Under the pieces are notes generated by a model. That model made no database searches, was not told where the DNA came from, and saw only the letters and a list, made by a program, of their open reading frames with translations. A stretch of 64,000 nucleotides of DNA from Brasenia schreberi. Its lineage: Eukaryota > Streptophyta > Magnoliopsida > Nymphaeales > Cabombaceae. Below, in pieces: positions 57,908-64,000 of the stretch (positions within the stretch are counted from its first letter, which is position 1; every line of letters begins with the position of its first letter). The stretch covers positions 21,509,001 to 21,573,000 of the forward strand of contig JAYKKT010000089.1 of the NCBI GenBank assembly GCA_036023115.1, written 5' to 3'. Both the position numbers and the translations under genes were made by a program.

Positions 57908-58850
57908 TAGCTTTGCTGCTATTTCAATTTCATGGATGAAACACTATACACCCACATGCACGCCAAGTGTTTGCTTTAATGCTTCTTCCTTCCTATATGC
58001 TATATACCCTCTATACTTCTAACCCCCTCTATGTCTAAGCTATAAAGTACTTTCCATTCATTTATATTCCAGCAAAATTTGCTTTAAGGGTTGTTGCATT
58101 TTAATTTCATGTGGGTTACGCATCATTACATTTACAAAACAGAAAACCAGATTCCAGCATCTCTGCATATGTCTGTTTCTGTAATTTTAATTTTGTGATA
58201 CTTGCTCCGATTGTCTTGAAATTTGGCACACGGATTCCACACACATTTGGACACTCTGTATAAAATTGGCAAGATTTTAGGGCTGCTCAGCCATGTAATA
58301 AAAGTAGATTAAGAACGACCAAATTTCTGCACCACTGTCTGCACAGTCGGATTTCCTGAAACAGAGGTTGGGTAAAAATCCCATATCTCTGTCCACAGGA
58401 GTCCAATTTTTGATGCATTAGAAAGCTAACATCCATAGATTTCCAGAAACATCAAAATCATAAAAATCGGAGTTCTGAGCAGAGAGATACAGACTCATCT
58501 TTGAGTTTCTGTATTTCTGAAACAGAACTGTTCTGAGTCAGTGAAGTGGTCTAAGTAGATTATTTGTTTCTGATTCAATACTACTCCAAATGCAGATTTG
58601 AAAAAGGCTACAGTCTCTCCATACTATCAGCTTCATCTGTTAAAATGTTGATAATTTTTGGAAGTCTGTGATGCCTTGAAAACTCCCCTAGAAAACAGCT
58701 CCGAAAACAGAATTCTCTGTTTTCAGCAACTTGTGTTTTTCCAAGTATTGAATCCGAGTGCACAAGTTCAACAAATTTTTCAAAGACACTTGTTTATGTA
58801 AAAGGGAGTCATGTTTTGCTCTAAAATGAAATTCCTAAGTACTCAACACT

Positions 58851-58877
58851 GACCCTTGAGCATTGGCTCAAGAAGGT
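58851..58877 (+). other. U5 bulged hairpin, element B
   Basis: GACC + CTTGAGC, loop ATTG, GCTCAAG + AA + GGT. Perfect 7-bp stem; compensatory changes relative to types A and V. Confidence 0.55.
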
Positions 58878-58938
58878 GTGAGTGAAAAGATCCCGCTTAC
58901 ACACAATCGCCTAGAAGTCTTACATCTTTTTAACATTT

Positions 58939-58955
58939 GCTAGTTTCAAACTAGC
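58939..58955 (+). other. U5 palindrome and PBS-like octamer, element B
   Basis: GCTAGTTT-C-AAACTAGC, perfect 8-bp arms, then TGGCACGC (58956-58963). Sixth pair is T-A here and C-G in type A. Confidence 0.55.
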
Positions 58956-59044
58956 TGGCACGCTCGCGCAAGCGTAGGTGTGGAAAGTGTCATTTCAAGT
59001 TTGTCTCATAAACTTTGGAATGAAAATTTTCATGTCTACAGAAA

Positions 59045-59062
59045 TGGCACGCCCGGTGGGAC
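59045..59062 (+). other. Primer-binding site, element B
   Basis: TGGCACGCCCGGTGGGAC, four bases after the LTR end. Same primer as type-A elements despite a different LTR. Confidence 0.85.
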
Positions 59063-59171
59063 TCGGGTCTTGAGGAATTTCTAAGCAAATAAGACTCCCA
59101 AAAATCTTTTTCAAAGTGTTTTTAACATTGGTAAATTGTGCACATGTAGGATTTTCAAGGCCCATAAGATC

Positions 59172-60477
59172 ATGTCTAGTTCAGATGGTTCTTACGAGGT
59201 GTCGAGCCAGGCTTCATGTTCGTCAAGTCAATTTTCGAAAAGATTTTCAAAAACAATTTTCAAAAACAAGAAAGAGTCATTAGAAGAATTGAGGAAAGAA
59301 TTCAAAGCAAGAATCGCCGCTCTCAGCCAAGAGGCCGAAGCGGTCGAATCCTGCTCATCCCATGGACAGAAAACTAGGGCTCGAAAGAAAACGAGTAAAC
59401 CCAGAAAACCCAAAGAGACCTCCACTATGGAGGGGGACAGAGAGCTCGAGTCATTCACATTGAAAGATCGCAAGGCCCTTCAACAACTACTAAGGGGTCA
59501 GGCCAAGGAAAAGAGGTCATATGCCCTATCCGTTTTTTACCTTCTAATTACCAAATGGATAACGACGATGACATACCGAATTTCCACCGGTATAATGGGA
59601 CGGGGGATCCTAGATCCCACCTCCAACTCTTTTCCCGCCGAGCATACAAAAAGAAGAAAGACTCGGCTAAGTGGATCTACTGGTTCCCCCTCTCCCTTAA
59701 GGGAACCGCTTCCAAGTGGCTCGCTTCCTATGACTTGAGCCAATTTGCCACTTTTGAAGAGTTGGCAAATGGTTTCATGCAAAGGTTTTCACACAATGTG
59801 GAAGTGACCCCCACTTTGAACACCCTAAGGGACATGAAACAAGCCACGAACGAGAATGCTCATGCATTTATCGTTCGATGGAGGTCTTTATTGGGGCAAG
59901 TAAGAGAGCCCATCTCAGAAGGATGTGTCGTGATGCTCATCCTTGAAAATTTCAAACCCGAGCTAAAAATGCTTCTTTCTCTCCATGAAATTTCCACTTT
60001 CCACAAATTAATCAAGAAGGCTTCCCTATTCGAAGCAAATATGAAAAATGGGGTCTACGATGACTTGTGGAAAGGCAATATTTTTTCAAAAACCCGCTTT
60101 GAAAAGCCCGGGACTTACGGGCCAACTACTACGGATAATAGGGCAAAACCCCCAAAAGTTGCAAATATCCGAGTAGAACCGAGCCCGGCCGGCACTTCAA
60201 AATTCGAACCGAAGAACAAAAAGGTTCAAAAGTCTTTCGAAAAAAGGGAGTACACCCCGCTAGGGCAGCCCATCAGAGAGGTCCTCGACCTCCTGCTCGC
60301 CTAGGGAATGGTGACACTTCCGGAAGTTCCCAAGGGGACACCCCCTAAAGGGAAATTTTTAAACAAATTTTGCAAGTATCATAGGCTCAAAGGCCATGAT
60401 ACAAACCACTGCTACACCCTTTTAAAAAAATAGAGGACTTGATCGAGCAAGGCCAACTCCAGGTCACCGAGGAACCG
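59172..60477 (+). pseudogene. gag of element B, truncated by LTR insertion
   Basis: A diverged relative of the type-A Gag. N terminus MSSSDGSYEVSSQASCSSSQ from the ATG at 59172, charged helix (ELRKEFKARIAALSQEAEA), then the capsid-like block (MDNDDDIPNFHRYNGTGDPR, KGTASKWLASYDLSQFATF, HAFIVRWRSLLGQVREPISE), REYTPLGQPIREVLDLLLA and knuckle CKYHRLKGHDTNHC near 60370-60415. Breaks: frame change at about 59540-59555; TAG 60302-60304 in place of Gln; a stop in the A-rich LLKK segment near 60432. The reading ends at 60477 where a minus-strand LTR begins; AACCG (60473-60477) is the expected left target duplication. Protease and pol are absent. Confidence 0.85.
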
Positions 60478-61054
60478 TGTAGACGCGCGAAAATCCCCGC
60501 CTCTTTGCCTTTTTCAGGGCTTTGGAGCGGATCCTCTCGTGTGTCTAAGGCCTATGTATGCAAACAGGGCGTGCCAACTAGCTTACTTAAGCTAGCGAAG
60601 ATATTTTTAATACTGACTTCTAAACGTGGCGACTGTGAGCAAGTAAGCTCTTGTCGTCACAGACCTTCTTGCACCGATGCGCAAGGGTCAGTCTGTACGC
60701 TTTGCAAAAATCGAGTTTTTGGAGAGAAAGTCTACGAAGCGGCTCGAGGTGTCTATTTCGGGTCTTTAGAATGCGATTGCATGTTTTAGATCACGTGGAT
60801 TTGCACGTGCCTAAGTCTTTTCTTTTATCCCTTTTCGGGCCACCTAGTTTGTGTGTTATGAACACTCCACTACGTGGGCGAATTCGAGCGGGACTTGCTT
60901 TGATGCAATATGCGTCCTACCTCGTGGTATGGCGTAGATGCAATGCAAACTCACGCTACTCCAAAGGGAAAACCCGAAATGTAAAGACAATACTGAAGGG
61001 AAATAACTGAAGGGAAATAACCGAAGGGAAATATGTATATAGATTATGTATATG

Positions 61055-61465
61055 AGCCCTTACTCGGGTCTTGCAAATAAGAGCGAAGGCTCAATGTGGG
61101 TGCGTGCTGGAATTGAAAGACTTACACACACGACATGAAATTAAACCCAAATATAAATTGCAGTATGGCCTTGACTAAGGTCTTGGGAGTAAGAGCGAAG
61201 GCTCAATGTATGTGAAAGTGCTTGAATTGAAAGACTTACTCACACGACATGAAATGAAACCCAAATAGTATTGGTCGGCCCTTACTTGGGTCTTTCAAAT
61301 AAGAGCGAAAGCTCAATGTGTGTGAAAGTGCTTGAATTGAAAGACTTACTCACACGACATGAAATGAAACCCAAATAGTATAGGTCGGCCCTTACTTGGG
61401 TCTTTCAAATAAGAGCGAAAGCTCAATGTGTGTGAGTGCTTGAATTGAAAGACAACGCACCCAAC
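61055..61465 (-). repeat. Tandem repeat, about 110-bp period, in LTR of VI
   Basis: Four units; the last two are almost identical ('gtcggcccttacttgggtct'). Confidence 0.8.
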
Positions 61466-62392
61466 TTAAACCAAAAACCCTTCGAAAATGAAAGTATATA
61501 TATCTACTTATGTATTAGGGGCTGATTAGGCCCGTGTGTGTTCAAAATCGTGCACAACTAAGAGAGTGCACGTGTGTGGGTGTGCCAAGCCACGTTATTA
61601 CAAGCGGGGGGAGACTATGCTCCGTTATTACAACCCCGTATCAAATTGAATCTCAAGCAAGTATACAACTAAAGACCGAGTTTAGGCACTTACGAGTAGC
61701 TGGTCCGTAGAGGCCTTGCTTGAGCGTGGGCTTGGCCTTCTCCTTGGGCTGCAAACAGGAGCTCCGCGAGGATGGGTGACCAAGGGTGCTGGCCGGCTGC
61801 AAGTGGGGCGCGGGATAGGCGCCTCGAAGGTGGCCGGTTGCAAATGGGTGTCGCCTTGATGTGGGCGATTAAAGGGGTGGACCAAGTGAGTGTTTAGGGT
61901 CACTAGGAGAGTCGAGTGTTTAGGGAAGGTGGACCTAAAGGGGAGTTTATGGGAAGGCCGAATGGGAGTCCTATAGGGTGGAAGAAATGGTTGGCCGGGT
62001 GCAAATGGGATGGTTAGGTAGTGGCCGGTAGTTTAGGTTGTGCTAGGTTCGGCTAAGTGAAAAGGGTGGTGACAAAGGGCTGAGATGATGATAGGGTGGG
62101 TGGCTAGGAGTGGAGAGGGAGTAGAGAAGGATTTAGGTAGAGTTGGGGAATGCTTACCGAATGGGGAGAGGCGGTGGATGGAAGAGAGGAGCAGCCGGAT
62201 GTGGGAGCTCGACTGGTTCGGTTGGGTGAAGAGGATGATGATGGAGGGGGCTTCGGCTGGAATGGTGGTGGCGGTGGTGGTGCTGGTGGTGCTGGGAGGT
62301 GGAGCAGGTGGAGCTTGGGGAAGTGGAGAGTGGTCCCGTCTGGGCTGGAAAAGGATCCTTCTCGCTAGGAAAACCCGCCCCAAGAGGGGGGG

Positions 62393-62400
62393 TTTATATA
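62393..62400 (-). promoter_or_regulatory. TATA box, LTR of element VI
   Basis: TATATAAA on the minus strand, followed by a seven-base C run and GGGGCGGGTTTTCC. Confidence 0.6.
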
Positions 62401-63628
62401 GGGAGTTGGGTAGGTCGGTTAGGGCTGGGTTTGGGGTAGTGGTTAGGTGGTTTAGGTAGGGTGGTATGAAGATAAGGTGGGCTGGAAAGGGTAGGGCCAG
62501 ATATTTTGAAAACTAGGGGTTTGGGTAGATTGTGGGCTAGGGGTGGTTTAGGGGTTTAGGGCTAGGTTAGGTGGTTGGGTTGTAGGGTGAGGTTTAGTGA
62601 GCTAGGTTAGGTGATTAGGCTAGGTTTAGGCTAGGATTAGGGAAATTAATCTAGGTTTAGGGAAGGATTAGGGAAGTGGGTTAGGTGATTAGGTTGGGAT
62701 TAGGCCGGGATTAGGGAAGTGGGTTAGGTGATTAGGCTCAGATTAGGGGTGGATTAGGGGTTTAGGCTAGGATTAGGCGTTTTGGGTTAGGTTTAGGCGA
62801 AGGAGCTCCCTTTGCATGGCCCATAGACCTTAACCACCTCATGTTGGTGCAGCCCTAGGTTAGGTTTTGGCTAATTACAAGCTTAAACCCACTCAATTAG
62901 GCTAACCCACATGATTAAACCCAAACTTGACACACAAGTCAAGCTTAATTACAACACTCTTGATATTATCCATCCCCACTCTCTCTCATGCCCAATATCC
63001 CACGTGAATTTCAAGTGGGCCCCACCTCCATTTATGAGAAGGTGATGTGGGCCATGGATATGGATATTGGATTGGATCTCTGGATCCAAATCCAAATCCA
63101 AATCCACATATGGGTTTGGATTGGGATCTGGATGTATATGGTCCAAATCCAATCCAAACTGAACTCTGACTCCTTCGAGCTGGGTTCGAAACGGACGATT
63201 TGTGTGGGGTCTGACAGCATCAGTACTCCGTCTGCGTTGGGTCTTCGCCAACATGGTCGTCCGCCTCCGTTTCTGCCTTCCGGAGATGACTTCAAAGGAT
63301 ATTTTGATAAGAACAGGGTCTTGGACGTTCGAGATCCTGGGGGTGTGAATCAGATACAAGAGTTGTTGTGCCGGGCTCGACATGTGCTTCGGTTCCAGGC
63401 TCTTCTTAGCTCTCCTGGTCCTGTCTTGATCGGGCCAAGCCGCTTCGGGGTTTCAAAAACGTATTTAAAAGGTTTTCAAAAGCCATATTATATGTTTTTG
63501 AAGTTTAAAACGTATATACAGGGTTGTCTGTAAGGCTCCTGGGTTTCCAGACTCAAAATGGCCCTTTGGGGCTGTTTGTATAAAACCAGATGGATTTTGA
63601 AAATTCGTGGGATTTTGGGGTGTTTACA

Positions 63629-64000
63629 GATGCCCCTCTTTGGGCTTGTCCAAATCGATTTGGATAAGGACAAAGATGACAAACACCCCTTTCAATGTCT
63701 CCCTAGATCTAGCCACGAAGAATATGGGATCGTCCCATTTTTAGCAAAATCTCAATTTACAAACTCTGGTAGGAGGAGACATCACGCCAAAGGGTGTACT
63801 ATGGAATCTGGTCCTAAAATGGGATCATGTTCATGCAAGTACCATGCGTGGAATGCAAATGACATGGGTGTGGTGCCAAGAGTGGCGACCTCCCAGAGAC
63901 CAGATGTGGTCAAACTCTAGAGACTTACAAGGCCTATTGCTCCAAGTGAGCAAATCCTATGCTGTTCGATGTTCGGTTTTCAAAACTTATTTACAAAAGC
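63629..64000 (-). other. 3' noncoding region of element VI, cut by window edge
   Basis: Purine tract AAAGAGGGG (63633-63641 minus) then the region colinear with 10337-10710 of element IV and 50277-49910 of element I. No gene seen; pol of this element should begin about 800 bp beyond the edge. Confidence 0.75.

Larger units (their letters stand above)
56823..59040 (+). repeat. 5' LTR of element B (type B), 2218 bp
   Basis: Starts TGTAAACACCCAAAATTTTC and ends GAAAATTTTCATGTCTACA, directly before a PBS. Little outward similarity to type A except the ends, the R module (57862-57907) and the two U5 dyads (58851-58877, 58939-58955). TATA box at 57574-57581. The 1 kb from 57920 to 58850 is AT-rich and non-repetitive; I recognise nothing coding in it. 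It is inserted in the LTR of element II. Confidence 0.85.
60478..63628 (-). repeat. 3' LTR of a minus-strand element (VI), complete
   Basis: 3151 bp; ends TGTAAACACCCCAAAATCCC (complement of 63609-63628) and ATTTTCGCGCGTCTACA (complement of 60478-60494). U5 dyads at about 60580-60690, tandem repeats 61055-61465, donor-like GTAAGTG near 61690, ATG-free leader about 61700-62390, TATATAAA at 62393-62400 (minus), TTAGG-rich block 62530-62800, GGAT-rich U3 block 62990-63300. Its start abuts a purine tract, so this is a 3' LTR and the element continues to the right. Confidence 0.88.

Noticed and set aside
60439..61010. Open frames of 116-119 codons in U5 (also 27216-27623, 41760-42449, 53165-53635)
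   Set aside because: They run through U5 hairpins and tandem repeats of a minus-strand LTR and recur only because the LTR recurs.

Overview
The window is almost certainly nuclear DNA from a land plant with a large, repeat-rich genome. I could identify no host gene, tRNA or rRNA. Nearly all of the 64 kb is nested Ty3/gypsy-type LTR retrotransposons, on both strands. I place them in or near the plant Tat lineage. The polyprotein order is gag - aspartic protease - RT (YVDD) - a decayed RNase H - a second intact-looking RNase H - integrase (HHCC, DDE with D-35-E, GPY module), with no chromodomain. The Gag knuckle is C-X2-H-X4-H-X4-C and most LTRs exceed 3 kb. The species cannot be read from the sequence.

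Layout. Positions 1-2273 are a minus-strand LTR cut by the window edge. It sits in a type-C LTR piece (2274-3216), which sits in the 5' LTR of an old plus-strand element V (3217-6889; gag-pro and the start of pol). V is cut by minus-strand element IV (LTR 6890-10336, 3' noncoding 10337-11508, pol 11509-15195, gag-pro tail 15309-15679). IV is cut by a plus LTR piece (15680-16776), itself cut by plus-strand element III (LTR 16777-19377, gag to about 20925). III runs head-on into a minus-strand LTR (to 24323) and then further minus LTR pieces (to 25838).

From 25945 to 56822 lies the old minus-strand element II. It has been opened by a solo LTR (27124-30428, 5-bp duplication ACCTT), by a type-C LTR with a deletion (35657-37892), and by element I (39041-53699). 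Element I is a complete 14.66-kb plus-strand copy with two LTRs and a perfect AGCAG target duplication. Element II's 5' LTR is cut by plus-strand element B (LTR 56823-59040, gag to 60477). B's gag is cut by another minus-strand LTR (60478-63628), whose internal region runs off the right edge.

Every coding region is interrupted by stop codons or frameshifts, so no copy in view can make its proteins from one uninterrupted frame. Elements I and IV are the best preserved. Their pol frames are exactly the same length (1229 codons), with two and three nonsense codons respectively and no indels.

Main signals beyond the annotation: (1) the 5' leader encoded by every well-preserved type-A LTR contains no ATG for roughly 700-1000 nt, and ends at an invariant GTAAGTG that looks like a splice donor; an acceptor-like site lies just before the gag ATG. 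(2) U5 holds two dyads that keep pairing in diverged LTR types through compensatory changes, next to a 10-base copy of the primer-binding sequence. (3) Identical nonsense codons are shared between copies in a pattern that fits no single tree. (4) Two closely similar LTRs face each other as a large inverted repeat around a gag remnant.
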